From Pseudomonas aylmerensis (GTDB taxonomy: Bacteria; Pseudomonadota; Gammaproteobacteria; Pseudomonadales; Pseudomonadaceae): a DNA stretch of 64,000 bases. The stretch is taken from positions 1 to 64,000 of the forward strand of contig NZ_MAUE01000002.1 in the NCBI RefSeq assembly GCF_001702265.1, in the 5' to 3' direction. Both the position numbers and the translations under genes were made by a program. Each line of letters starts with the position of its first letter. The stretch's first letter is position 1. Positions 7,410 through 15,821 of the stretch are shown piece after piece. The notes under the pieces are model-generated. The model was not told the origin of the DNA, did no database searches, and saw nothing but the letters and a program-made list of their open reading frames with translations.

Positions 7410-10400
7410 TCAAAGAAAGCCGATGGCCTTGAGGTAGTTGCAGCCTTTGCTCAGCAGTGCCGCGTCTTTTTCCGGGTACTGCTCCCCCATCTGCCGGACG
7501 CCTTGCCGCGCGTTGTCATGACGAATCATTGAGGTGTCGCCGATGTCTTCGTCCAGGCGGTCGAGGTAAAAGCCGAGCACGCCAAACAATGCGTTGTCCT
7601 GGTTGACCGTACGCAGCGCCTGCTGCCAGTGCGCGACGCTCACCCGTTCGAAACTGTGGCCCGCCTGGCTGAAGGCATCCAGGTAGTGCGCCCAACTCAA
7701 AGGCTGTGGGTTGTGCAGGTTGAACACGCTTGCGCCTGCTTGAAAGCTGGCGCAGTGGAACGCAATGAACCGGGCCAGGAAGTCCACCGGCACCAGGTCG
7801 AAATTGAGTTCCAGACGCGGTAGCAGGCCCAACTGGAGCGAGCCTTTGAGCATCAGCATCAGGCGATTTTTCTGCGGCTGGCAGGCACCGTTGCGGCTGT
7901 TGAAACTGATGTTCCCGGGGCGATGGATATTCACCCAGGCACCTTGGCTTACCGCGTGCCCCAACTGCCGTTCGGCAACCCATTTGGAGAGGTTGTAGCC
8001 GTTCTTCAGATACAGCGGCAACGTGTCTGATGCCGGCGCTTCGAGCACGTGCCCCGAGGCGTCGATGCTGCTGCAGGCCGACAGCGTCGAGATAAAATTG
8101 AAGACTTTCTTGCGGCGGGTCTCGCACAGGCGCAAGCACTCGAAGATGGGCTCGACGTTGTCCCTGGCCAGCGTGGCGTATTCCATCACGTGGTTGACGC
8201 GCGCGGCGTTGTGCACCAGCACGCCGTAGTCTTCGGCAAGCGCGTCATACACCTCATTGGCCAGGCCCAGCAGCGGCAGGCTGATGTCGGCCGCGAACAC
8301 CCGTACTCGGCTCAGGTCGAGACCTTCCAGGTGGTATTCGCGCAACGCATGCTGGAAGCGCGCCATCGCTGTGTGCCCCGGTTCTTCCCTTACCAGGCAC
8401 GCCACCTCGGTTGCGCCACCGGCCAATAGCGCTTCGACGATATGCACGCCGACGAAGCTGTTGGCGCCTGTCACGATCACTTTGTGCGCGTCGCCTGCGC
8501 GGTCCTCGGGCAGTGTGTGGATCACCCGCTGCCGTTGAGCATCCTTCACTGCCTGGCCAGACGGAGAGTCGGGTCGTTGACCATCTTCCAGCAAGGTCGC
8601 AAGCGTACGAATCGTCGGGACTTCAATGAAATGGCTCAAGGCGAAACTGCGTCCGAATAGCTCGCGAGTGCGCAGCAACAAGGTCGACAGCAAAATGGAG
8701 TGACCACCGAGGTCGAAGAACCCCTCATCGATAGACAACCCGCCGGCGGGTACTGCCAACAGTTCGCTCCACAGGTGGGTCAATCGCACCTGCAACGGGG
8801 TGCGTGCAGTGCGTTGGCTGGGCTGCGTCGGCGCTGGCATCGGCAGGGCCCGCAGAGCCTGGCGGTCGACCTTGCCGTTGCTGGTGGGCGGCATACAGGG
8901 CAACTCGCTCCAGCAACCGGGCTGCATGTAATCCGGTAGCTGTTGCCGCGCATGCTGTTGCAGGGTCGCGATTGTGGCGCCCGGTCGGGGTTGGGCGACG
9001 AACGCCCGGATGCTGCCGTCTCGGTCGATCACCACCGCCACCTGGCGATACAGCTGACTGTTGCGCAGGCAATGTTCAATGTCCTGGGGCTCGACCCGAA
9101 AACCACGGATCTTCACCTGATCGTCGCGCCGCCCTCCAAACACAATGCCGTCGGCAGTCCACTTGGCCAGGTCACCGCTGCGGTAGGCCGGCAGGGTCTG
9201 GCCGCCAGGCACCGCCAGCGTCACAAAAGGGTTGGCGGCCCCTTGGGGTAGGTTCACATACCCCAGGCTCACACCGGGGCCGACGATATACACCTCGCCC
9301 ATCACCTGTTCATCCACCGGTTGCAGCTGGTCGTCGAGGATCAGCACCTGGCTGTTGGCGATAGGCTGGCCAAGGCTGCGATTGCTGTCGCCGGGGCGCA
9401 AGGTGCGATGGCAGACCAGCACCGTGGCCTCGGTGGGGCCATAGAGGTTGTGAAACTGGCATTGTCCCGCCAACTGCTCGATCACATGGGGCTCGCAGAC
9501 ATCGCCTCCGGTCAGCAGGTGCCTCAGGCCCAGTGGTTGATCAAGCGGCAGAATGTTGAGAAGGGCCGGGGGTAGAAAGGCGTGAGTGACGTGTTGCCGG
9601 CGCAGCAGGTCGAGCAGTTGCCGGGGATCGCGTCGTTGCGCTTCGCTGGGGACGATCAGCTCGGCGCCTGCTATCAGCGCAGGAAAGATATCGATCAGCG
9701 ACGAATCGAAGCTCAACGGCGAAAATTGCAACACACGGCTGTGTTCTCCCATGTCCATGCAGGACCTGAACCACGCGGTGAAATGCGCCAGGTTGCCCTG
9801 GCTGAGCAGCACGCCCTTGGGCTGGCCGGAGGTGCCCGAGGTGAAGAGCGCCATGCAAGGCGCATCGGGGCAGGGACGAGGGTGCATCAGTGCCGCGTTG
9901 GTGTCGGCATCGTGCGGGCTCACCCTACTCACATCTAAAGCATTGAAGCGCCCCCGCAAGGGGTGTTGGCCGGCGTCCAGCAACACCCGTGCTCCCGCGC
10001 TGTCGAGCATACCCTGATGGCGGTGGGGAGGCTGTTCCAGTCCGAGTGGCAGGTACACCGCCCCACAGCCCAACACTGCAAGAATGCTGGCGTACAGCTC
10101 GATGGATTTCTCCAAGTATACGCCGACCACCGCCGGCGTCTCGACTGCTTCCAGCAGAGGTCGCAACCGGCGCTGGATCGCCAACACCAGGACCTGCAAC
10201 TGGCGGTAGGTCACCTGGCGTCCGGCGATATTCAACGCAGGCCTGTCGGCGAACGTATGAAGGCTGGCCTGCACCTGTTCGATCACGGGGACCCGGGCCT
10301 CCTGCAGCAATGCAGGGTCTGCGGTTTGATTGAATCGGTGTATGAACGCCAGCGCCTCAAGCGCTCGCAAGTCGTGCTCCGGCCAGTCGTTGGCTACCGC

Positions 10401-10787
10401 ACTCGAACAGAAGTACCCAGGGTCCCGCGAGAAACTGCTGACGTGCAGCGCGATCCATTCAACCAGCGCACCGGTCACTTGTTGGCGCAGGCGCTTGCCG
10501 TTGCCACTGGGCTCATCGGCGATGTCCAGCACCGCCAGCAGTCGCCGCTCATGCCCGTAGGCCCGCAGTTGCAGGGCTGGCAGGCCGTGCTCGTTCAACG
10601 GCCCCATGCCGGCGCGCAGGCCTAGCATCGGGTGGTGGTCCGCGTGTGTCGGCAATGCCTGGCTACCGTCTTCAATCAACAGGTCGATGGCCTCGTCGCC
10701 CGCGATATGCCCATACCGTTCCAGCTCTTGCCGGATGGCACCAAGGGCGCTGCTGGTGCCGCTCCAGCCGATCTCCAGGCGCCTCAT
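7410..10787 (-). CDS. mgoA: Single-module NRPS with terminal thioester reductase, MgoA/PvfC-like
   Basis: Activates an amino acid, loads it on a carrier protein and releases it reductively. The 1125-residue protein has an unrecognised N-terminal region (1-165), an adenylation domain (about 166-650: A3 'LFTSGTSGQPKG' near 314, A5 'NLYGPTEAT' near 447, A7 'YRSGDLAKW' near 535, A10 'NGKVDRQAL' near 637), a carrier domain with the phosphopantetheine serine in 'DLGGHSILL' (near 697), and an NAD(P)-dependent reductase ('VTGANSFVGVH' near 772; Y931-xxx-K935). There is no condensation domain. By-eye pocket residues are D-S-I-F-L-G-L-V-L-K, closest to leucine codes. The start overlaps the mgoC-like stop by 4 nt. 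Domain and gene order match mgoA/pvfC. Confidence 0.92.
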   Translation of the reverse strand: MRRLEIGWSGTSSALGAIRQELERYGHIAGDEAIDLLIEDGSQALPTHADHHPMLGLRAGMGPLNEHGLPALQLRAYGHERRLLAVLDIADEPSGNGKRLRQQVTGALVEWIALHVSSFSRDPGYFCSSAVANDWPEHDLRALEALAFIHRFNQTADPALLQEARVPVIEQVQASLHTFADRPALNIAGRQVTYRQLQVLVLAIQRRLRPLLEAVETPAVVGVYLEKSIELYASILAVLGCGAVYLPLGLEQPPHRHQGMLDSAGARVLLDAGQHPLRGRFNALDVSRVSPHDADTNAALMHPRPCPDAPCMALFTSGTSGQPKGVLLSQGNLAHFTAWFRSCMDMGEHSRVLQFSPLSFDSSLIDIFPALIAGAELIVPSEAQRRDPRQLLDLLRRQHVTHAFLPPALLNILPLDQPLGLRHLLTGGDVCEPHVIEQLAGQCQFHNLYGPTEATVLVCHRTLRPGDSNRSLGQPIANSQVLILDDQLQPVDEQVMGEVYIVGPGVSLGYVNLPQGAANPFVTLAVPGGQTLPAYRSGDLAKWTADGIVFGGRRDDQVKIRGFRVEPQDIEHCLRNSQLYRQVAVVIDRDGSIRAFVAQPRPGATIATLQQHARQQLPDYMQPGCWSELPCMPPTSNGKVDRQALRALPMPAPTQPSQRTARTPLQVRLTHLWSELLAVPAGGLSIDEGFFDLGGHSILLSTLLLRTRELFGRSFALSHFIEVPTIRTLATLLEDGQRPDSPSGQAVKDAQRQRVIHTLPEDRAGDAHKVIVTGANSFVGVHIVEALLAGGATEVACLVREEPGHTAMARFQHALREYHLEGLDLSRVRVFAADISLPLLGLANEVYDALAEDYGVLVHNAARVNHVMEYATLARDNVEPIFECLRLCETRRKKVFNFISTLSACSSIDASGHVLEAPASDTLPLYLKNGYNLSKWVAERQLGHAVSQGAWVNIHRPGNISFNSRNGACQPQKNRLMLMLKGSLQLGLLPRLELNFDLVPVDFLARFIAFHCASFQAGASVFNLHNPQPLSWAHYLDAFSQAGHSFERVSVAHWQQALRTVNQDNALFGVLGFYLDRLDEDIGDTSMIRHDNARQGVRQMGEQYPEKDAALLSKGCNYLKAIGFL

Positions 10788-11731
10788 ATCGGCCTCCCTG
10801 GCACCGGCAGATAGTCCTTCAACGCCAGCGCCACACTGGGTGTCTGCAGCAAGCCGCTGTGCTGCAGGAAGCCCATGATATTTCCCAGCAAGGGATGCTG
10901 GCGGTGGATGGGGAACGCCAGCGCGGCGACTTCATCGCGCAGTGCATTGCGCAAGCTGTGGCTGATGTCGAGGTGGTCAATCAGGTGCAGGTCGAAGTTT
11001 TTCTGCAAGTCATTGGTCAGGTAATGGGCGAGGAACGTCGGCAGTACCTGAGCGATGCTGTCACGGTCGGCCGCACTCGCGGATTGCCAATACAGGCGCA
11101 CCAGCCGCGTCCAGAATTGCGCATGACGACCTTCGTCAAACAGGTGGTCGGCCATCAATCCACGGACAGAGGCCTTGACGCTGCTGTCCTTGGAGAACGC
11201 CGCCACATCCTGGGTGACGGTATTTTCGGCGATGGCCACCCCGATCAGCTCCACGGCATCACGAAGGTGAGCGGGTACCTGCGCCTGTGCCGCCGGCAGG
11301 GCGTGGCTCAATTCGATCTGGCCTGGCAGGTCCAGCGGTTGGATACCGGTCATGGCCACGGTTTGTTGCAGGAAATCCAGCGCGACCAGCGCGTGATAAT
11401 CCTCGTCGACCACGACCGTCATCGCGTCTACGCGGCAGGCCAGCGGGAAGGGCAGCGAGAAGCGATTCTTGGCAATGCTGCGCGCGGTCTTGTCGACGAT
11501 TTCGGTTTCGAAAATCACCACGTCGTTGATGAATTTGTAGAAGCTCTGCACCAGCACGAAGTCGCGCCAATGCGCACAGTGTTCGAGAAAGGTCGCGCTG
11601 AGTACCAGGGGTTGGCGGCTCAGGGGATAGATCAATTTGTCATCGTTTTCGAGCCAGCGACGGGGGCGGGTGCGAATGGTTGCGCGGCGCTCCCAGTCGT
11701 CGGCAATGGAGGGGTAGTCGGTGCTGTTCAT
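10784..11731 (-). CDS. mgoC: AurF-type diiron N-oxygenase, MgoC/PvfB-like
   Basis: Probable diiron enzyme oxidising an amine nitrogen during diazeniumdiolate or pyrazine N-oxide formation. In this 315-residue protein the metal ligands of AurF (E101, E136, H139, E196, H223, E227, H230) all have counterparts at matching spacing: E75, E110, H113 ('DEDYH'), E169, H196, E200 and H203 ('HLFDEGRH'). The full ligand set argues for an active enzyme. It overlaps both neighbours by 4 nt (ATGA), so it is probably translated in step with the DUF3050 gene upstream and the synthetase downstream. The family call is strong; the symbol rests on gene order. Confidence 0.92.
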   Translation of the reverse strand: MNSTDYPSIADDWERRATIRTRPRRWLENDDKLIYPLSRQPLVLSATFLEHCAHWRDFVLVQSFYKFINDVVIFETEIVDKTARSIAKNRFSLPFPLACRVDAMTVVVDEDYHALVALDFLQQTVAMTGIQPLDLPGQIELSHALPAAQAQVPAHLRDAVELIGVAIAENTVTQDVAAFSKDSSVKASVRGLMADHLFDEGRHAQFWTRLVRLYWQSASAADRDSIAQVLPTFLAHYLTNDLQKNFDLHLIDHLDISHSLRNALRDEVAALAFPIHRQHPLLGNIMGFLQHSGLLQTPSVALALKDYLPVPGRPI

Positions 11732-12486
11732 GGGCGCACCCTGTGCAGCGAGGCCCGCACCTCATCCCAGAAGGCAAGGCGGCTCTGCACCGCCGCAAGG
11801 GCTGTGTCGCAGGCTTGTCGCGGGTAATCCGGATCCGCGCTGACCAGGCGCTCCAGCAACCGCTCGGCCGCCGGCCCGTGCTCCTGGGAGTCCACTTCGA
11901 TATGGCGCTTGAGATAGCCCTGCAAGGTAGGCGCCGGGTCATGAATGAGTTCATCGGCTTGCAGGAGGTGCTCGAACATCGTCGGGATGACCCGTTCACG
12001 GCCGTGAAGAAATGCCGCCGCGACACAATGAGTGGGCGCGTTCAATGCAATGTGCAGCGTGGCACTGACAAAGCGGGCAACACCGGCAGGCACATCGACC
12101 GCCTGCAACGCCGAGTCGGCTTCCAGGCCCTGGCGCAGCAGCGCGATAAAATGCTCGATCGCCGAAGTGCTGGCGCCGACCTCGGCCATGGCCTCCAGGT
12201 ACAGTTCGAAGTGGCTGCAATAGCCTTGTCGGGGATGCGAGTCCGATTCTTCGCCCAGTACAATTTCATTGATCAGGCGCGCAGCGTGTGGGTCGGCAGG
12301 TGGAAGCCAGGGCAGGCGAGTACCGGCCAGGTCCTGTTGCAGGCGTTTGGTGAGGGTCATGAAATCCCACACCGCAAATACATGACTTTCCATAAAAAGT
12401 TGTAACTTGTGGCGCGAAGTTATTTCTGCAAATAACGGGTGATTGCATAACTGCAGTTTGGTCTGTTCAAGTAACGGTTGATACAT
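11728..12486 (-). CDS. mgoB: DUF3050 haem-oxygenase-like diiron protein, MgoB/PvfA-like
   Basis: A 252-residue DUF3050 protein with a predicted haem-oxygenase-like fold, a group that includes diiron oxidases. Candidate ligands are H35 ('ESHVFAVWDFM'), E74 ('NEIVLGEESD'), H92 ('SHFELYLEAM'), H161/E164 ('FLHGRERVIP') and H195/D199/H203 ('RHIEVDSQEHG'). It is the first gene of the cluster and matches mgoB/pvfA in position. The ATG at 12486 has only a weak upstream Shine-Dalgarno. The 335-nt region before it is AT-rich and should carry the cluster promoter. Confidence 0.88.
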   Translation of the reverse strand: MYQPLLEQTKLQLCNHPLFAEITSRHKLQLFMESHVFAVWDFMTLTKRLQQDLAGTRLPWLPPADPHAARLINEIVLGEESDSHPRQGYCSHFELYLEAMAEVGASTSAIEHFIALLRQGLEADSALQAVDVPAGVARFVSATLHIALNAPTHCVAAAFLHGRERVIPTMFEHLLQADELIHDPAPTLQGYLKRHIEVDSQEHGPAAERLLERLVSADPDYPRQACDTALAAVQSRLAFWDEVRASLHRVRP

Positions 12487-12821
12487 GGTTGATGCCTATA
12501 AGTTGTTGCGTCTGCTGTAGGAACAGCGAGGGGCTATTGTGATCGGCAATAAAGAAAAGCGGATGTAAACCAGGCGTGATGCGCACGGCCGCCCACAGGC
12601 GGTGTGGCGCTGTTGAAGAGGGCGGCTGGTTTAGTGATAAAAGATAATAAGCGGGTTAAACAGTTTGGCGAGCATATAAATGTGTTAGAAGTTTTTCTAA
12701 ATAATATGTGCTGTCAGTAAGTTACTCTATTGCAAGTAGGAGATATCTTCGGTGCTACGCCCCTGTCCGACGGTGGGGCGTAGCGCTTGAAGGGCGATAG
12801 GGGTAAACAGAGGTGCGCGGC
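12487..12821 (-). promoter_or_regulatory. AT-rich regulatory region upstream of the mgo/pvf-like cluster
   Basis: This 335-nt gap separates the start of the mgoB-like gene from the stop of the GntR gene, both on the minus strand, so it should hold the mgo promoter. Its middle part (about 12630-12730) is much richer in A and T than the flanks. It contains a small dyad, ttagaa-N4-ttctaa (12685-12700), and a strong inverted repeat at 12754-12784. No ORF with coding character was seen. Confidence 0.5.
12754..12784. terminator. Inverted repeat downstream of the GntR gene
   Basis: Two perfect 10-bp arms (12754-12763 and 12775-12784) flank an 11-nt loop, 38 nt after the GntR stop. It could terminate the GntR transcript, but there is no T tract on the minus strand, so a processing or protein-binding site is also possible. 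Confidence 0.45.
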
Positions 12822-13520
12822 TTAGTTGTCGCCTTTGTCCAGGCCATTGAGGTAGGTCGTAATCACTTCCATGCCACGCATCAGGTGATTGCGCAGGGTC
12901 AGGATGCTTTCATCGATTTTCTTCTGTGCCACCAGTTGCAGCAGCTCACGGTGGTCTTCCTGGGAGGTTTCGCCCAATCCCATCGCTTCCAGGTTGAAAC
13001 GCAAGAAGCGTTCCTCCTCATTCAACCCGTGCTCCACCAACTTGAGCAACCGCTGGTTGGGTGCCTTGCCATAAAGTGCCATGTGGAACAGGCGGTTGAG
13101 GCGGCCAATCTCGGCGTAGTCTTTTTCTTGCTCCAGCGCACAGATCAAGGCGTCGGCTTCGGCGATATCGGCCTCGGTGAGCAAGGGGATCGACAAGCGC
13201 AGGGCTTCAGACTCCAGCAACATTCGCAGTGCATAGGTTTCCGCCGAGTTATCTTCGATCAACGGTGCGACCACGGCGCCCTTGTGTGTCACCACATGCA
13301 GCAGTGACTGGGCTTCGAGCTGGCGCAGGGCTTCACGCACGGGCATGCGGCTGACCCCGAACAGGCTGGCCAGCTCCTGTTGGCGCATGGCAGTACCGCA
13401 AGGCAATCGCCCATCCAGGATGGCATTGCGCAAGGTTTCTTCAATCACGGAGCGAGCGAGATGGGCGGGAATAGGACCGCTGATCTTGATGCTGTTCAAT
13501 GGGTTCGGCTTCTGCGTCAC
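12822..13520 (-). CDS. GntR-family (FadR/VanR-like) transcriptional regulator
   Basis: DNA-binding repressor or activator of about 232 residues. It has an N-terminal winged helix ('RQQELASLFGVSRMPVREAL') and an all-helical FCD ligand-binding domain (E/D-rich helices, 'NRLFHMALYG', 'DHRELLQLV') that usually binds a metal and a small carboxylic acid. A GTG at 13520 was chosen over an in-frame ATG at 13568 because a consensus AAGGAGG (13532-13538) lies 11 nt before it and a consensus promoter lies just upstream. The palindrome attggatccaat at 13558-13569 is a likely autoregulatory operator. It is divergent from the dioxygenase/ABC operon, its probable target. Confidence 0.92.
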   Translation of the reverse strand: MTQKPNPLNSIKISGPIPAHLARSVIEETLRNAILDGRLPCGTAMRQQELASLFGVSRMPVREALRQLEAQSLLHVVTHKGAVVAPLIEDNSAETYALRMLLESEALRLSIPLLTEADIAEADALICALEQEKDYAEIGRLNRLFHMALYGKAPNQRLLKLVEHGLNEEERFLRFNLEAMGLGETSQEDHRELLQLVAQKKIDESILTLRNHLMRGMEVITTYLNGLDKGDN

Positions 13521-13557
13521 GGTTACGCTATCCTCCTTATTAGAATAGGGGTGGCTA

Positions 13558-13569
13558 ATTGGATCCAAT
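13558..13569. promoter_or_regulatory. Palindromic GntR/VanR-type operator
   Basis: attggatccaat is a perfect 12-bp palindrome and is the same word reported as the VanR operator in Caulobacter. It lies a few bases downstream of a minus-strand promoter and within the untranslated leader of the GntR gene, an ideal place for autorepression. Confidence 0.7.
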
Positions 13570-13571
13570 GC

Positions 13572-13600
13572 ACACTAGAGACTGCTTATAGGCTTGTCAA
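13572..13600 (-). promoter_or_regulatory. Sigma-70-type promoter of the GntR gene
   Basis: On the minus strand TTGACA (13600-13595) and TAGTGT (13577-13572) are separated by 17 nt. The predicted start of transcription falls near 13565, inside the palindrome at 13558-13569. Confidence 0.6.
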
Positions 13601-13889
13601 ACGGGCACGGTTTCGGCTTGTAAGCGGTTCAACACAGCGCTCCCGGCGCCCACATCCAGCCTTTATGGCGTCTTACGCGACCCGGTTTCAAGAGCCGCCT
13701 GCCGAGTCGGCATTCGCCGCAGGTGTTGACCCGGACTCAACGCTTTATTGCCCTGCTGTTTATTGCGTCAATAACGCGCCGGGCGGGGTTGCGCCGCTAC
13801 ATTCCCGCATATCGATATTCACTAACGGTATTTAAACTGCTGTTCTTATATCTATAAAGTCACTCTCCTGTCTGACCGGGAGTGACCTC
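13601..13889 (+). promoter_or_regulatory. Leader and promoter region of the dioxygenase/ABC operon
   Basis: The remainder of the 369-nt divergent gap. AT-rich sequence near 13825-13860 ('ttatatctataaag') could supply a -10 region for the plus-strand operon, and 'gggag' at 13879-13883 serves as a Shine-Dalgarno. Short dyads occur ('gttga-N7-tcaac', near 13730). No gene was recognised. Confidence 0.4.
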
Positions 13890-14780
13890 ATGTCCGCCAC
13901 CTCTACTGTTCCAACAGCGACCACCGCCCAAACATTCGAGATTCATCCACTGCCCGGCAGCGTTGGCGCCGAGATCATCGGCCTGGACTTGTCCCGCCCG
14001 GTCAGCGACGAGGAGTTCGCGCGCATTCACCGCGCCCACCTGGACCATCACGTGGTGGTCTTCCGCGACCAGCGCATCACCCCCGAGCAGCAGATCGCCT
14101 TCAGTCGCCGCTTCGGTGTGCTGCAGATCCACGTGCTCAAGCAGTTCCTGCTGGCCAATCACCCGGAAATCCTCATCGTTTCCAACATCATCGAAAATGG
14201 CCAATCCATCGGCCTGGGGGATGCGGGCAAGTTCTGGCATTCGGACCTGTCTTATAAAGAGCTGCCGAGCCTGGGCTCTATGCTTCACGCCCAGGAGCTG
14301 CCCTCCGAAGGCGGCGACACGTTGTTCGCCGACATGCACAAGGCCTGGGACCAATTGCCCGAGCACCTGCGCAAAGCCGTTGAAGGCCGCAGCGCCGCGC
14401 ACTCCTATACCGCGCGCTACAGCGAAACCAAATTCGAAGGTAACTGGCGCCCGACGCTGACTCCCGAGCAGCTCGCCCAGGTGGCCGAGGTCGTGCACCC
14501 CATCGTGCGCACCCACCCGGAAAACGGGCGCAAGGCGCTGTTCGTCAGTGAAGGCTTCACCACCCGCATTGTTGGCCTGCCGGAAGACGAAAGTCGTGAC
14601 CTGCTCGCCCAGCTCTACGCCCACAGCGTGTTGCCACACAACATCTACCGCCATCAATGGCAGCCCCATGACCTGGTGTTCTGGGATAACCGCTCGTTGA
14701 TCCACCTGGCCGCCGGTTGCCCGAGCAATCTGCGCCGCAAGCTCTATCGCACCACCATCCAGGGCGACGCGCCTTTCTGA
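13890..14780 (+). CDS. TauD/TfdA-family 2-oxoglutarate-dependent dioxygenase
   Basis: Non-haem Fe(II) dioxygenase that couples 2-oxoglutarate decarboxylation to hydroxylation of a substrate, often releasing sulfite or sulfate from organosulfur compounds. The 296-residue protein has the iron-binding HxD (H117-D119 in 'FWHSDLSY'), the distal histidine H272 ('SLIHLAAG') and arginines R283 and R287 at the TauD spacings of +11 and +15. It is the first gene of an operon with a periplasmic binding protein, ATPase and permease, an arrangement like tau, ssu or ats (AtsK) loci. Sulfonate or sulfate-ester use is likely, but the substrate is not determined. Confidence 0.92.
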   Translation: MSATSTVPTATTAQTFEIHPLPGSVGAEIIGLDLSRPVSDEEFARIHRAHLDHHVVVFRDQRITPEQQIAFSRRFGVLQIHVLKQFLLANHPEILIVSNIIENGQSIGLGDAGKFWHSDLSYKELPSLGSMLHAQELPSEGGDTLFADMHKAWDQLPEHLRKAVEGRSAAHSYTARYSETKFEGNWRPTLTPEQLAQVAEVVHPIVRTHPENGRKALFVSEGFTTRIVGLPEDESRDLLAQLYAHSVLPHNIYRHQWQPHDLVFWDNRSLIHLAAGCPSNLRRKLYRTTIQGDAPF

Positions 14781-14794
14781 TTCGGAGCATGACC

Positions 14795-15820
14795 ATGTCC
14801 AGGAAAATCCCATTTGCACGATTGGCCGCGACGGTTGGCCTGGGTGTCAGCCTGTTGGCTGGCAGCCTGGTAGCTCCGGCGGCTGCGCACGCCGAAGGTG
14901 AGATCCGCATTGCCGAGCAGTTCGGCATCGTCTACCTGTTGCTCAACGTCGTACGCGACCAGAACCTGATCGAGAAATATGGCAAGCAGGAAGGCATCGA
15001 CATCAAGGTCGACTGGACCCAGCTGTCCGGTGGCGCGGCGGTCAACGACGCGTTGCTCTCCGGTTCCATCGACATTGCCGGGGCCGGTGTCGGCCCGCTG
15101 CTGACCATCTGGGATCGCACCCACGGCAAGCAGAACGTCAAGGCCGTGGCGTCCCTGGGTAACTTCCCGTACTACCTGGTGAGCAACAATCCGAAGGTCA
15201 AGACCATCGCCGATTTCACTGAAAAGGACCGCATCGCGGTGCCGGCCGTGGGTGTTTCGGTGCAGTCGCGCTTCCTGCAATACGCCGCCGCCAAGCAGTG
15301 GGGCGACAAGGAATTCAATCGCCTCGACAAGTACACCGTCGCCGTCCCGCACCCGGACGCCACGGCGGCACTGATCGCCGGCGGTACCGAACTGACCGGG
15401 CACTTCTCCAACCCGCCATTCCAGGAGCAGGCCCTCACCAACCCTAACGTGCATGTGGTGTTGAACACCTACGACCTGCTCGGCCCGAACTCGCCGACGG
15501 TATTGTTCGCCACTGAAAAGTTCCGCAACGACAACCCGAAGACCTACAAGGCATTCGTGGAAGCGTTGACCGAAGCGGCGCAGTTTGCCCAGAACGACAA
15601 AGGCGCCGCCGCCGACACTTACATTCGCGTGACCAAGGCCAAGATCGACCGCGCCGAGCTGCTGAAAATCATCGAGAACCCGCAGTTCGAGTTCAGCGTC
15701 ACGCCGAAAAACACCTACCCGCTGGCGGAATTCCTCTACCGCGTCGGCGCCATCAAGAACAAGCCGGAATCGTGGAAGGACTACTTCTTCCAGGACGCCA
15801 AGCCCCTGCAAGGAAGTTGA
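14795..15820 (+). CDS. ABC transporter periplasmic substrate-binding protein (SsuA/TauA-like)
   Basis: Periplasmic binding protein for an aliphatic sulfonate, sulfate ester or similar nutrient. The 341-residue protein has a signal peptide ending near 'PAAAHAEGEI' and an NMT1/SsuA-like fold ('RIAEQFGIVYLLLNVV', 'SGSIDIAGAGVGPLL'). It contains no cysteine, which fits a protein made under sulfur limitation, though many periplasmic proteins also lack it. The ATG at 14795 was preferred because 'ggag' at 14784-14787 is 7 nt away; the ATG at 14789 would be too close. It is 14 nt after the dioxygenase and 1 nt before the ATPase. Confidence 0.93.
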   Translation: MSRKIPFARLAATVGLGVSLLAGSLVAPAAAHAEGEIRIAEQFGIVYLLLNVVRDQNLIEKYGKQEGIDIKVDWTQLSGGAAVNDALLSGSIDIAGAGVGPLLTIWDRTHGKQNVKAVASLGNFPYYLVSNNPKVKTIADFTEKDRIAVPAVGVSVQSRFLQYAAAKQWGDKEFNRLDKYTVAVPHPDATAALIAGGTELTGHFSNPPFQEQALTNPNVHVVLNTYDLLGPNSPTVLFATEKFRNDNPKTYKAFVEALTEAAQFAQNDKGAAADTYIRVTKAKIDRAELLKIIENPQFEFSVTPKNTYPLAEFLYRVGAIKNKPESWKDYFFQDAKPLQGS

Positions 15821-15821
15821 G

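Noticed and set aside
12813..13307. A 164-codon plus-strand frame opposite the GntR gene
   Set aside because: The minus-strand GntR protein has complete DNA-binding and FCD domains, a promoter and a ribosome site.
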